NCBI GenBank assembly: GCA_902805475.1 | Contig: CADCSX010000002.1 | Location: forward strand, 2,914,001-2,978,000 | Origin: Entonaema liquescens | Lineage: Eukaryota > Ascomycota > Sordariomycetes > Xylariales > Xylariaceae | DNA length: 64,000 nucleotides | Reading direction: 5' to 3' | Part shown: positions 1 to 11,420 of the stretch, one piece after another | Numbering within the stretch: the first letter of the stretch is position 1 | How the letters are laid out: each line of letters opens with the position of its first letter | Notes under the pieces: model-generated | What the model saw: the letters and a program-made list of their open reading frames with translations, nothing else | What the model was told of the DNA's origin: nothing | Database searches by the model: none | Made by a program: the position numbers and the translations under genes

Positions 1-1036
1 TGAGCCCCTGCTTCTCATTCATAGCGACGGAGTGGCTCGTGCGAGCCAGCTTATCCATATCGGCATCCAGCGTCTTGGACCCCGCGCCCGCCCCTCCCCT
101 AGAGTTGCGCTGGTACGACAGGGTCACGTCGCGGATCTTGGAGCCGAGGTCGAGCATCTGCTTGTCGCCGTAGTCGCGGTTCGTCAGGAGCGGGTTCTGC
201 GACAGCGTCTGCACCCAGTACTTGCTCCACAGCAGCTCGAGCAGCCCCGAGTCCAGCGTGGACTTGAAGTGCGACACGCCCAGGCTATAGTACTTGCTAG
301 CGTGGGCACCAAAGTCCTCGGCCTTGGCAAGAGGCACCGCCTGTCCGGACGAAGACGAGGAGGTGGTGGTGGAGGGCTCGCTGGGCTGGTAGTTCTCGGG
401 GTAAGTGCGGAAGGCGCCGATTTCGACGCGGCCGGCGCTAATAGTGCGGTCGGGATCGATGACGACGGCGACAAAGGGGTCGTTGAATTTCTGCTGCGTG
501 CTCTGGGTGTCCACGTCGATGCCGCTGAGCCAGCACCCGTACCCCGGGTGGCTGTGGTACCAACCCACCACGTTCTCCTGTCGGCTGCCCTGGTCCCGCG
601 ACAGCTGCAGGTACTGGATCATGTACTCGTTCGCGTCGTCCTGGGCGTTCACACGTGTCTCCGTGCCCTCGACCGGAAGCCCAAAGGCATCCGTCACCAC
701 GATCGTGTCCCCGTCCGTGTACCCCTGCATCAGGCCCATGACTTCGATAGAGCCGCCTGAGCGCGCGTGCATGACCATCTTGATGAGGGCGACGGCGCTG
801 ATGCGCACGTGTTGGAAGTGGTTTGGGTTCTCGCGCCAGGGCTTCGCGGAGTTGACTTCGTTCTGGCGGTCGTCGGAGTAGTTGTATAGGGCGTCTCGCA
901 CGGGGTCGACGAGCTTGATGTCGTTATCGTGTTCTGCGCGGGGTGTGTTTGTTAGTATATGATGATGTGAGAGGTTAGGAGGGAGTAGAAAGGGATGGAC
1001 AAAATATATACCCCACGATCTCATTGCCACCTCCAT
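1..1036 (-). CDS. CSN5: COP9 signalosome subunit 5 (JAMM deneddylase), 3' end cut by window
   Basis: Catalytic subunit of the COP9 signalosome, a zinc isopeptidase that removes NEDD8/Rub1 from cullins. The first exon (1036-1012) encodes MEVAMRSW. An intron (1011-934, donor GTATAT, branch TACTAAC, acceptor GCAG) leads to a second exon running off the window start. The MPN+/JAMM signature is intact: HSHPGYGCWLSGID with zinc ligands at about His134, His136 and Asp147, and the upstream Glu at about residue 72 in IEVMGLMQG. The N-terminal stretch DNDIKLVDPVRDALYNY is typical of fungal CSN5. The C-terminal part lies outside the window. It is divergent from RSM10, with a shared upstream region of about 350 bp. 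The identification is secure. Confidence 0.96.
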   Translation of the reverse strand, partial: MEVAMRSWGIYFVHPFLLPPNLSHHHILTNTPRAEHDNDIKLVDPVRDALYNYSDDRQNEVNSAKPWRENPNHFQHVRISAVALIKMVMHARSGGSIEVMGLMQGYTDGDTIVVTDAFGLPVEGTETRVNAQDDANEYMIQYLQLSRDQGSRQENVVGWYHSHPGYGCWLSGIDVDTQSTQQKFNDPFVAVVIDPDRTISAGRVEIGAFRTYPENYQPSEPSTTTSSSSSGQAVPLAKAEDFGAHASKYYSLGVSHFKSTLDSGLLELLWSKYWVQTLSQNPLLTNRDYGDKQMLDLGSKIRDVTLSYQRNSRGGAGAGSKTLDADMDKLARTSHSVAMNEKQGL

Positions 1037-1385
1037 CTTGACTGTTTGTATTTACTGGTAACTGGTAGTAAGGTGTTAGAAGTGGAAGTTGTCGATGTTG
1101 ATGTGAACTGTAGGATGTAGGCAGTGAACGTGGGGTTAACAATAAGGGGAAGCTGCGATAACGATTGAGCTTTTTTGTTGCATAGATTCGCCTAACGCAT
1201 AGGTACCCTTTTTTTAAGTACCTAAGTATGATGTGAGCTTTAAAAACTAACTACCTAACTATTCTTATCGATAACACCACAAATTTCGAGCCTCATCGAG
1301 GATCCCGCATCAAGGATCCACTTTCTCTTGTCCATCTTCAAGATCGCGCAGTTGAACTCTTGGGGAAGAGACCAATTGTCACATT
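1037..1385. promoter_or_regulatory. divergent intergenic region between CSN5 and RSM10
   Basis: A 349-bp gap between two divergently transcribed genes. It must hold both 5' UTRs and promoters. I see a T-run and AT-rich stretch near 1210-1250, with no clear TATA box or recognisable binding site. Confidence 0.4.
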
Positions 1386-2384
1386 ATGACCAGATCTATA
1401 ATAGCAAGGCCTATACGGCAGGTCTTGTCTAGACCATTGGTACGTAATCTATTCTGTTAGACTCCGGAGCAATTCAACTCACAGCTTTAAAGGTCCGACC
1501 ACAGCGAAATACCCTGGCTGGTTTTGTGAGCGCTCGCTCTCGAGCCTCGGTGTAAGACTCAACCCACCATTCGAATAGGACAATGCTAATCCAGTCCTCA
1601 GAGCCGACCCCAGTGCTGAAACTAGCGCCAATACCAACACCGAATCTAGTACCGATTCTGGTTCCAGTTCAGAACCCGGGCCTCCCCAACTTGTGTATGT
1701 TCACGAATTAAACTCCCCGAACGATACGCAATTACTTATACAATTCTTAGAAACGAGTTACCAGATCCCCGTGAAGCGAACGAGGTCCGACTTCCCCGAG
1801 CTGTCCAAGCGCTCTACCTCCAGCCCCTACGACGAGAAGCCGAGTATGGAGTACCCTCGTGCGACTTACAGCTGCGATCTTTCAGCATACCCAACCTTGA
1901 GTTCTTCTGCGACTTTGCACTACGAGCCGCATACTACCTGAACCTCCCAGCATTCGGCCCAATCCCTCTTCCCAAGATTGTAGAGAGATGGACTGTACCC
2001 AAGAGTCATTTCATCTTCAAGAAGTCTCAGGAGAACTTCGAGAGGGTCACAAGGAGAAGATTGATTCAGATTAGGGATGGACACCCGGAGTCGGTACAGA
2101 TCTGGCTAGCCTACCTGCAGAAGCACGCGTACTACGGCATTGGTATGAAGGCAAACGTGTGGGAGTTTGACAGCATCGGTAGGTACTATGTTTATATATT
2201 ACGATTGGTTAGAAGTTGCTAACTTGGACTTATAGGAACTGGTAAGAATGCCGATGAACAGCAACAATCTCTACAGCAAATATTAGAGAAGAAGATGGAG
2301 AGCTTCGGAAGAGATAAGACGATAGGCACAGTAGAGAAGGTGAAGGAGTTGCTGGCCAGCGAGAGGTTCAGACATACGAGGTAG
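1386..2384 (+). CDS. RSM10: mitochondrial small-subunit ribosomal protein uS10m (Rsm10)
   Basis: Component of the mitochondrial ribosome small subunit. I reconstruct five exons: 1386-1439, 1505-1551, 1602-1694, 1751-2178 and 2236-2384. All four introns are GT-AG and the phases agree: GTACGT, GTAAGA with branch GCTAAT, GTATGT, and GTAGGT with branch GCTAAC. The first two exons give a basic, acid-free presequence (MTRSIIARPIRQVLSRPL, then RNTLAGFVSARSRAS), as expected for matrix import. A Ser/Glu-rich linker follows, then the uS10 core, recognisable from LPRAVQALYLQPLRR, AAYYLNLPAFGPIPLPK, ERWTVPKSHFIFKKSQENFE and RRLIQIRDGHPESVQIWL. The 82-aa open frame at 1693-1941 is a shadow caused by the third intron. 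Exon 1-3 joins are inferred from frame and splice signals only. Confidence 0.9.
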
Positions 2385-2866
2385 ACGCTGTATTATCTCT
2401 GTCCAGCTGTACAAATAAAGTAAACACGATTGTTATAAAATACAATTAAACTTACCTAATTAGGTACCTACATATCACATCGTTCTGTGTTGTTCGTGAA
2501 GCCATCCACATTATAACTTAAACTTGAAATGATCTTCGAACGACTTATAAGTCTGATTCAATATTGAGAACTATGTACCTTGTACATTCAGAATCCACTC
2601 TGATTGGTCTAAACTTAGATTCGTCCCATTTATCTCATTCGAGAATATTTTCAATTATCCGACTTACACACGAGAACAAGAACGATCTGGGATATTATTT
2701 TCGGAATTGTATCTGTGATATTGATGCCATTAACTGGGCAGTGAGATGGTTAATCTTCCTATATTTTATGAATCCATTACTAAATCGTTATATAGGCTTC
2801 TATGAACAAGTAAATCAAAAAGAGTACGATATCATAAGTTATTAACTGCTCAAACCGTCGAAGTAG
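2385..2866. other. intergenic, RSM10 to MSW1
   Basis: A 482-bp AT-rich spacer. It carries the 3' end of RSM10 (AATAAA-like run near 2412) and the MSW1 promoter. A 93-codon open frame at 2564-2845 has no recognisable domain and atypical composition, so I do not call it. A TAGGTACCTA-type palindrome sits at about 2460. Confidence 0.5.
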
Positions 2867-4237
2867 ATGCGCTTAACACTCTGTTCTCGCTGCAGGCCCT
2901 TAGTCGGCTTAACGCGAAGACATGCTATACGTCCAGTAACACAGCAGCAAAGACGTAATGAGTCTACTTTCAGCAACGATGCCAGCACTCAGGAAGGGGA
3001 GCAGGTAGCGAAGAAACCCGGGCGGAAAGTCATATTCTCCGGTATTCAGCCCACGGGCGTACCGCACCTGGGGAATTATCTAGGGGCGTTGCGGCAATGG
3101 AAACGGCTTCAGGATAATGCGAAGCCCGGCGATACGCTGTTATTCTCGGTCGTAGATCTACACGCCATCACCATGCCCCAAGAAGCAAAGGTCCTACGCC
3201 TGCAGCGTCGCGAGATGTTAGCTTCGCTACTGGCTATTGGTCTCGATCCTGAAAAGGGTTCAACGATATTTTACCAGAGCTCCGTGCCCCAGCACACCGA
3301 GCTCATGTGGATTCTCAGCTGCACGGCGTCGATGGGGTATCTGGGGAGGATGACACAGTGGAAGGTCGGTCTTTTATTTATTTATTACCCCTTTACTTCT
3401 ATCGTTGGATTGGAGTGTCTAATTCCGATATACAGAGCAAGCTTCAGATGAACAACAAAGCAGGCGATCTCGAAGAAGCAGCCATGACAAACTTAAAGCT
3501 AGGCCTGTTCTCGTACCCCGTGCTCCAGGCCGCCGATATCCTCGTGCACCGCGCAACACACGTCCCCGTGGGCGACGACCAGCGACAACACCTCGAGTTC
3601 GCGCGCGAGTGCGCGACGAACTTCAACCACACCTTCAAGGACATCCTCGTGCCGCCTGAGACAGTTACCAGTACGCCCCTCTCCCCTTTCTTCTTCCTCC
3701 TCCTCTTGTCCTAATCAAAGAGGAATCAACTAATATAACTAACTAACCCAACCCGCCCAGCCCCTACCCCGCGTAATGTCCCTAGCCCAACCCGAGAGCA
3801 AAATGTCCAAATCAACACCCAACCACCGCTCGCGCATCAACATAACCTCCGGCGCGGAGGAGATCCGCTCGCGCATAGCCGTCGCCCGAACCGACAGCCA
3901 GAACGCCGTAACCTACGACCCGGTGTCCCGCCCCGGCGTGTCCAACCTCCTCGAACTGCTGTCCCAATGCACGCCTGAGGAATCCCGGCTTACCCCACCT
4001 GAGCTCGCGCTCCAGTTCGCCGACGCCTCGCTCAAGGACCTGAAGGAGGCGGTGGCGCGAGCGGTGTGTGCGGAGCTGAAGGGGGTGAGGGAGCGGTACC
4101 AGGATTTCCTGAACCGGAAGGGCGGCAAGTGGCTTGATGAGATCGAAGCGGAGGGCGCGGAGGTGGCGAGGCGGAATGCGGAGGAGACGATGAGGAGGGT
4201 GAGGGATGCGGTTGGTTTGGGGCCGGGATATAGCTGA
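2867..4237 (+). CDS. MSW1: mitochondrial tryptophanyl-tRNA synthetase
   Basis: Class I aminoacyl-tRNA synthetase charging mitochondrial tRNA-Trp. The N-terminus is Arg-rich and lacks acidic residues for about 30 residues, a mitochondrial presequence. The HIGH-equivalent is PHLGNYLG after FSGIQPTG, and the KMSKS loop is perfect (PESKMSKSTPNHRSR). Exons are 2867-3364, 3436 to about 3663/3670, and 3761-4237. The first intron (3365-3435) is clear. The second is ambiguous: the strong donor GTACGC at 3671 gives the wrong phase for the only good acceptor (3760). The in-phase donor GTTACC at 3664 is weak and leaves the loop before KMSKS about three residues shorter than homologues. The C-terminal anticodon-binding region appears complete. 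Confidence 0.93.
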
Positions 4238-4516
4238 TTTAGGGTGCTGATGTGTGTAGGTATAAGAAGAATAGAATACGGGATCTACCATCATAACACT
4301 CCAGCATATGTAGTATTATTCACACCTTTACTATAGACGACTACATTGACATTACGCTATGAAGAAAGTTAAAGAATTATGAATTCATGATTTTTTGGTT
4401 TGAATGTCAACTACATGGACTATCTGGAACTTGCACACTGGATCTTATCCAATCTGTAATAGCCTCCACGTCCGACTAGCCCAAACAATAATAATGGTGA
4501 TATTCCGATCAAGTCA

Positions 4517-7500
4517 TCACGACGTATAGGCAAAGTTGGAGCCTCTACAAGCGAGCCAGAAGGTGCGAACGAGAGCATTGGTTGCTCGTTGACCACGTAA
4601 CCTTTACCGATACGTCAGTTCGAAGTCGATTAGGAGCGAGACACTGGCGGGTAAACTTACATGATTACTTTCTTCAGGAATAGGTCCTTTTCCTCAGGGG
4701 AAACCTTGTCGCTGGGGAAAGCTGGATCTTGTAAGGCTGCCCCTAACCACTGACGGGCGTTGACGTGTTGGGCCACCAGCTTCTTCAGCGGCTCACTAAG
4801 CTTATCAAGTTCGCTTCTTGCAGCTTTTCCGCCGATATTCTGTATGAGTGATTCGGACAATTTTGGTCCCAGATACGTCATCGCATTTTCTACGATGACT
4901 CGGGTATTTTCGTCTGTGGGCTGGAGTGAAATAAATGTAGACTTTGGTCGCGTCGTTAGTATCACTGCAAATTTCCCACCACGGCCAAGAATAGAACTAA
5001 CCCAGAAATCTGCCGCTGCTGCTTTTGGTAATGGCTCGTTTCCATTCAGCAGCTTGATGGCGAACATAAAGAGGAACTCCAGCATATTAGGGGGTTGAGA
5101 CATGAGTATCTCTGGGCGCTTCGACATGACTCTCTGGGCAAATTCAAGGCCATACTGTGCCAGTTCAGGGTCTTGATCAGGTTCTGTAAAATTGTTAATG
5201 ATGTATCATAAGTGAGGTATCATCCAGCAGCAGAATAAAGGCCCATAGAGGAGCTCCCGGTGTTTTAAATACTGGAATGGCGACTCACCCGAAAGTTGAT
5301 TTAGCAAGCCAAAAACCCATGGCAGGAGCTGGCTAAGGACCTCTGCTACATATTGCTTCTGGTTTCCGCTACTGAGTGATGTGACAAATACGCTAGCTGT
5401 GTTAACCACTGTAGCAATACGATTCTGCCATCTACTTATGATGAACTCAGTCACCATTTGTGGAGGGAACACAAATGGCCCAGGCTCTGTTTCGGAAAAC
5501 CCAGCACGAAGGATGCTACAGATAACGTCGACTACTCCGCTGTTGCTCGAAAACGCCTCCTTAAGTCGGACGAGAGTGTTCTTTATCCGTTATCAGTCAC
5601 GCTGTTTCAAAACAATGCACACAATGGACTTACCATGATATCGACTTGTAGCCGTTCGAAATTAGCGTTGGATGCAACTTGGGCACCTTGGTCGTCAGCT
5701 TCCAAATCTACAAGGGCTTCAGAGGGTGCTTGAATTCCCTTGGCGACGCTACAAAGACAGCGAAGGGCTCGAATAGCTAGGTTCAACGCTATTTCAGGTG
5801 CAGGAACGGCCGCATCTGGGCGCTGTGCGAGATCATAGGCTCGTACTATCACCTATACCACGTTAAAAACTGATCGTTGCTGACAGGAGGATGGCATCTT
5901 CAATTCCAACTTAATGGAACTTACCGAGTTATCAGGAGGTATGAGAGATCCTTCACCATAAGATGATAGTTGCAAGCTGGTTTCAACATCTACCCCAACC
6001 ATGGTGAGCAGCCTCTGAAAGGCGTTTACCTTCCGTGTATCATCAGGAACTGCCTGTATAATCGATGCAATAGCACCCACAACCCTCTCCTCGGCCAAGG
6101 AGTCGAGTTCACTGCTGCGTAACGTCCCGTATTGTTCAAGGAAAGTGTCAACTTCGGGAGTCAAAATCGTTCGGCACGATGAGCAGAGTGTATAGATCGA
6201 CTTTGAAGAAGACAGGGAGAGATGTCTGTCACCTACTGCGCTAAAGAGCAGGTTTAATGCAGCGGGTAAGAACTCGGCATGACTACCAAAATAATCCGAG
6301 TAACGTTCTATGAGAGAGAGACAAGTCTGTCTCGCCCGGACAGGTACTACACTCTGCCCCTGACTTAATAATCCAAATAGAGGCGAGCCGAATATTTGGG
6401 TTAATATGTCGTCAAATGAATTTTCATCTGGCAGACAATCGGATAGGGCACCTAAGCAGAAAGCCGCGGCTTCGAGCTCTGCCCAGGCTGATCTTGGCAA
6501 GGCTTCCAGCATGCTCTTCGCAAAGATAGAAACCAACTCTTTACCAATTATTGTATATACGGACTGTAGAAAATCGGCAACGTCCTTTCGAGCATCCCCG
6601 AAAGCGGTTCTTTCCGTGGAGTCCCAAGAATTATAAATTGTGATATGAGGGTACTGTATTTTGCGCGAGCTCTCTGAGACGGCCTGCATGATTTGCCATA
6701 TAGGTGGCTTATCCCATTGAGTTTCTTTGGTTGATGCTCCATGTAGAGAATCTACCAAGGTTTCGACGAAAGTCCCCCAAAACTCGAGAGCAGGAACAAA
6801 TATTCTATCATCCACTCCTGGGTACCCCTTTGCGCTTAACAAGCCTGCAAGCATAGCTAGGAAACGTTGGGCCCTTTCGTTAGTCGCATCCGTTAAGTCT
6901 TCTATTCGTGCGTTTCCAAAGGATAACATGAAAAGGCCGAAATGAACATCGTCATCATCCATCTCCTCGCTCTCGATTAGGCTACGATATTTATCTCGGG
7001 CCCAGTCACTTTCAAAAACCGAGTACAATGATTCGAAGTGATCTGGAACAAAGAATGACTGCCAATCCTCAAGAGCATCGGTAAGAAGTCCCACGGCGGC
7101 GTCATATAGCTCAGCGTGTGGGAGACAGTTAATAACAGGGTCAACTAGTTTCTGAAATTGCTGGACTAATGTCTGCCTTGGGTTTCGTTGGATATATTGG
7201 ATCCATGCTTGCAGACAACTTATTGAATCCGCCGGGCGGGTATTGCTGTCGCTAACAGGCTTGATACCATGAGCCAGGAGTACTGCGACATCAGCAGCAT
7301 TATTTGTTAGTCGGTCGTGCAGGGGCATATACTTGGTAGGTTTAGTATCAATCTTTTCTACCTCGTTGGGCAAGATTTGAGCAAACCATGACACTGCATA
7401 TAGGTTCTCAACATCCAACGATCGAACTATATCATCATAGGGTGAAGAATTATCTGCATCTTCAATAGGGACATAGGTGCGACTCTCTAGGCAATACGAA

Positions 7501-8044
7501 AGGTGACGTATACATCTAGGCCAGGTATGCGAGTAGTGTATAAAATAAGTAACGAGAGTACTGCACAGCTTCTTGACGACGAAGCCGGCTGTGCCATCCC
7601 TTAAAGATGTGATCAGAAAGCCAATGAGTTTCTGAAGAACAGATACTGCATCCTCATCTGATAAACTATCTACCAGTGAGTAATGGAGGTAAGTATTCGG
7701 ACAGACTGATAAGAAATTACCTCTCAGTATTTAATTTCACGGTGAATGTCAAAGCGCCGAAAAACTTGACATTCTGATCTGGCCGACTCAGTAGGCCATC
7801 GGCAAGTTGCCATCCTCCGGGAGACTTTTGAAGGGCCTGGAGGATTTCCTGGATGCGGGAGATAGTTTGAGGGGGTTCGGCTTATACAACTCATGAACCA
7901 ACTATGAAGAGCATTAGCACTATAACCCGCATAAGCTCCTAGCAACAATATTCTAGACTATATCCGCAGTATGATCAAGCGAATATATTGACTTACATGT
8001 TCTAGTTCAGGGAGGGTAATAGTCTCAATCGATATGTTTTCCAT
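4517..8044 (-). CDS. importin-beta family karyopherin (importin-13/Kap122-like), apparent single-base frameshift
   Basis: Nuclear transport receptor built of HEAT repeats. I resolve the exons as 8044-7997, 7901-7721, 7665-5925, 5852-5634, 5580-5289, 5183-4661 and 4601-4517. An optional intron at 5001-4921 has donor GTTAGT and branch TACTAAC, but is 81 nt and stop-free. The N-terminal importin region reads ISRIQEILQALQKSPGGWQLAD and FFGALTFTVKLNTE. The C-terminus ends VRTFWLACRGSNFAYTS, which I associate with the fungal importin-13 group. Exon 2 starts in one frame (LVHELYKPNP) and continues in another (PQTISRIQE). One extra C in the C5 run (7871-7875 on the plus strand) restores both the frame and the phase of the next intron. 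The protein is about 1000 residues. Family assignment is confident; orthology to a single yeast gene is not. Confidence 0.8.
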
Positions 8045-9121
8045 GGTCGCTTTGATTTTCGTGAGATGCCTCATCCATTATCGAAAAACTAGCGGGTTGC
8101 GAGTTTTGAGTAGGGAATCTTAAGGCACGTAGTTACATCCGTGCGCAAGAATAAGAAGTAGAATGTTTGTATGAAGAACTTCAAGATGGAAACACAACAT
8201 GTAACCAAACTGTTAGGTAGTCAAAAAAAGACGAGGCTGAAATACCAAGCGTTAATCAGGTGTCCACTCGTAAAAATAAACGTTGTAATAATTTGACACA
8301 TTATATCAACATACCTTATTCTCTCTACCTTAGATACTCAAACATAGGTAAGGTACTTAAGGGAGGCTATAATCCAATTCCGGTTCACTTTCAGGCTTCA
8401 CTAAAGTGTAACGGGGCCAAGAATTGAATAGACGGATGAGTGATTGGAATTCGCTATCCGCTATGTTTTTAACGTCATCCCGCAAGCATGGGAAGGTACC
8501 GTTGTGTTCCAGTGCCAGTGCCCAATGTTGATGTAGTGGGGTTCCGATCCCCATCCCCTGCCTTATGTGCTTTGTACAACACCTATAGAGGTACCTTATA
8601 TACGTGTACTGCTTTGCATTGTTTCACGAGTAAAAATACATCCTACCTCCGGATGCGGGTATATACCCTAACATGTGGATATACAGATACTTCTGGAGTA
8701 TCCTATTCTCCTCCAAGGTCCAGCCAAGCTTCATACATCTAACCAAACTGATTATTAGATTTAAAAGTACCGATACGAGATACCCACTTTAACAGTACAT
8801 GAAGAGGTACATCAGGTACTTACAGCCCCTCCACTAGAGCTGCATGTAGTTCTCTCTATCCCACCTTTTTCTAATAAGTCACTTAAAATCGAACTTCTCT
8901 AATCTAACCAACTTCAAGTCCTACCTTAATACCCACGTTTATAAAAGACAACAACTTGAAGAATTAACTGGGTACTGGGCTTCAATGGATCCGCCCCCTC
9001 ACTCATACAATTAGAACACCCCGTATTCGTCAGGATAGTTTATACTAGGTTTGCGGCATCTTATAATTGGTTTCTTAAGCTAGGTTACGGCAGTTAGTCT
9101 TCGGCGATATCGTTACGGTTG
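8045..9121. other. intergenic, karyopherin to AMPP (divergent)
   Basis: A 1.08-kb gap between divergent genes. It holds both promoters, several AGGTAC/GTACCT motifs and short unconserved open frames (8357-8554 minus, 8488-8742 plus) with no recognisable product. I see no RNA gene. Confidence 0.5.
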
Positions 9122-11352
9122 ATGCCGATAAGAATTTCCTTCTCTCCTTGCGCATTGTATATGCCATCGAGGATTACGCTTTTATCCTCTATTAAATTAC
9201 CTAGACTCGGATACCGACTGTGGAACTCCCAGGTCTTGCCAACAGTCACTTCACGCCAAATATATCGATTTCAGAGCACTGCTACGGCTATCAAGATGGA
9301 AAAAGTCGACACCACTGCTCGTCTTGCCGAGCTCCGAAAGCTTATGAGCGAGAAAAAAGTTGACGTGTATAGTAGGCTAGCCAATGCATCATATTCTTGT
9401 TCTTGAGTTCCTTGGAGTTTGGCGGCTGACGATTTTCCTGTTAAGTCGTCCCGTCTGAGGATAGCCACTCTTCTGAGTACATTGCTCCTTGTGATGCTCG
9501 TCGTGCCTTCATCTCCGGTTTTACGGGATCCGCAGGCTGCGCTGTCATTACTCACGAGAAAGCTGCTTTAGCCACAGATGGTCGATACTTTAACCAAGCC
9601 TCCAAGCAGCTCGACGATAACTGGCACCTATTGAAGCAAGGCCTCCAGGATGTTCCAACTTGGCAGGAATGGTCTGCGGAACAGGCAGCTGATGGTAAAG
9701 TTGTGGCTGTAGATCCGACTTTGTTAACGAGCGGTGCAGCTAAGAAACTCTCTGAAAAGATCAAGAAGAGCGGAGGCAAGGACCTAGCTCCAGTTGAAGT
9801 GAATCTGGTTGATATAGTTTGGGGTGGTGACCGACCGCCTCGACCCAACGAACCTATAATCGTCCTTGGCGAGAAGTTCAACGGAAAGGATGTGAAGACG
9901 AAACTTAGCGAGTTAAGAAAGGAGCTCGAGAAGAAAAACTCTCTCGGATTCGTCGTCTCGATGCTCGACGAAATTGCTTGGCTCTTTAACCTTCGAGGAA
10001 ATGATATTCCATATAACCCAGTATTCTTCTCGTATGCCATCGTCACTGCCGACGAGGCTACACTATACGTCGACTCGTCGAAATTAAGCAACGAGGGCCA
10101 GTCCTACCTCAAGGAGAATGGTGTTACTATTAAGCCATACGAAGATATCTTCAATGACGCCTCCGTGCTTCGACAATCAGTTGAAACCAAAGAGACGGGA
10201 GAAGCCAGCAAGAAGATTCATATCTCGAATAGGGCATCATGGGCTTTGAAGCGAGCGCTTGGTGGTGATGATACGGTGGATGAAATCCGAAGCCCTGTTG
10301 GCGATTCCAAGGCTGTAAAGAACGAGGCTGAGTTGGAAGGAATGAGAGCATGCCATATCAGAGATGGCGCAGCTCTGATCGAGTTCTTCGCTTGGCTTGA
10401 AGACCAGCTAATAGCAAAGAAGGCAACTCTTGATGAAGTCGCAGCTGCAGATAAACTCGAAGCCTTACGCGCGAAACAGAAGGACTTCGTTGGGCTTTCT
10501 TTCCCTACAATATCATCAACCGGGCCAAAGTAAGTATACGTACTATCCTGGATTCTGTCATAATTCGTGATTCTAACTACCATATTCCAGCGCCGCTGTC
10601 ATCCACTACAAACCAGAGCCTGGGAGTTGTTCGGTCGTTGACCCCAATGCGGTTTATCTATGTGACTCTGGAGCGCAATATCTCGATGGTACTACAGATA
10701 CGACTAGGACATTACATTTTTCCCAGCCTACCGAGGCTGAGGTTGAAGCCTATACGCTCACGCTGAAAGGAAACATCGCCCTGGATAGAGCTGTGTTCCC
10801 TAAAGGGACGACTGGATTCGCACTAGACGCCCTCGCACGACAACACCTATGGGTATGTCATATTTTAGCTTTGTTTATTTTTTCTTCGGTCTTGTAACTA
10901 CCGATTTCGCTTACTGGACAATTTAGCTTCAAGGACTTGACTATCGTCACGGTACCGGCCACGGTGTTGGTTCGTACCTAAACGTGCACGAGGGGCCTAT
11001 CGGTATCGGCACTAGGGTGCAGTACTCGGAGGTTGCTCTATCCGCGGGAAATGTCATCTCTAACGAACCCGGCTATTACGAGGATGGTGCATTCGGCATT
11101 CGCATTGAGAACATCATTATGGTCAAAGAAGTGCAGACTAAATATAAGTTCGGCGATAAGCCGTACCTTGGCTTCGAGCACGTTACCATGGTGCCGTACT
11201 GCCGTAAATTGATCGACCCTAACCTTCTAACAAGCGAGGAAAAGTCGTGGCTGAATGACTATAACGATGATATTTGGAATAAGACGAAAGGGTACTTTGA
11301 GGGCGATGAATTAACTTCAGCTTGGCTGAAGAGGGAAACGCAACATTTCTAA
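9122..11352 (+). CDS. ampp: Xaa-Pro aminopeptidase P (cytosolic/mitochondrial dual start?)
   Basis: M24B metallopeptidase that removes the N-terminal residue from X-Pro peptides. Exons are 9122-9371, 9446-10529, 10591-10852 and 10927-11352, all GT-AG with consistent phase. Two creatinase-like N-terminal domains precede the pita-bread catalytic domain. Metal ligands are visible: two Asp in CDSGAQYLDGTTDTTRT, His in HGTGHGVGSYLNVHEGP, Glu in SNEPGYYEDG and Glu in IRIEN. The canonical fungal start MEKVDTTARLAELR lies at 9296. An in-frame upstream ATG at 9122 adds 58 residues rich in Arg, Ser and Leu with almost no acidic residues, which looks like a mitochondrial presequence. The length from 9296 matches the family (about 615 aa). 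It is convergent with the FUN14-like gene. Confidence 0.95.
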
Positions 11353-11420
11353 ATAGATGGAAATGGCTTTCCCTCCCATTGCCTTCCGTATGGTGCTATC
11401 CGACTAAGTTACACGAACAA

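Noticed and set aside
32..881. Long plus-strand open frames (242 and 158 codons)
   Set aside because: They are antisense to CSN5, whose JAMM motif and intron are clear on the minus strand; the frames result from GC-rich coding sequence.
2564..2845. 93-codon plus-strand frame
   Set aside because: No homology recognised, AT-rich, sits in the RSM10-MSW1 gap with no splice or promoter support.
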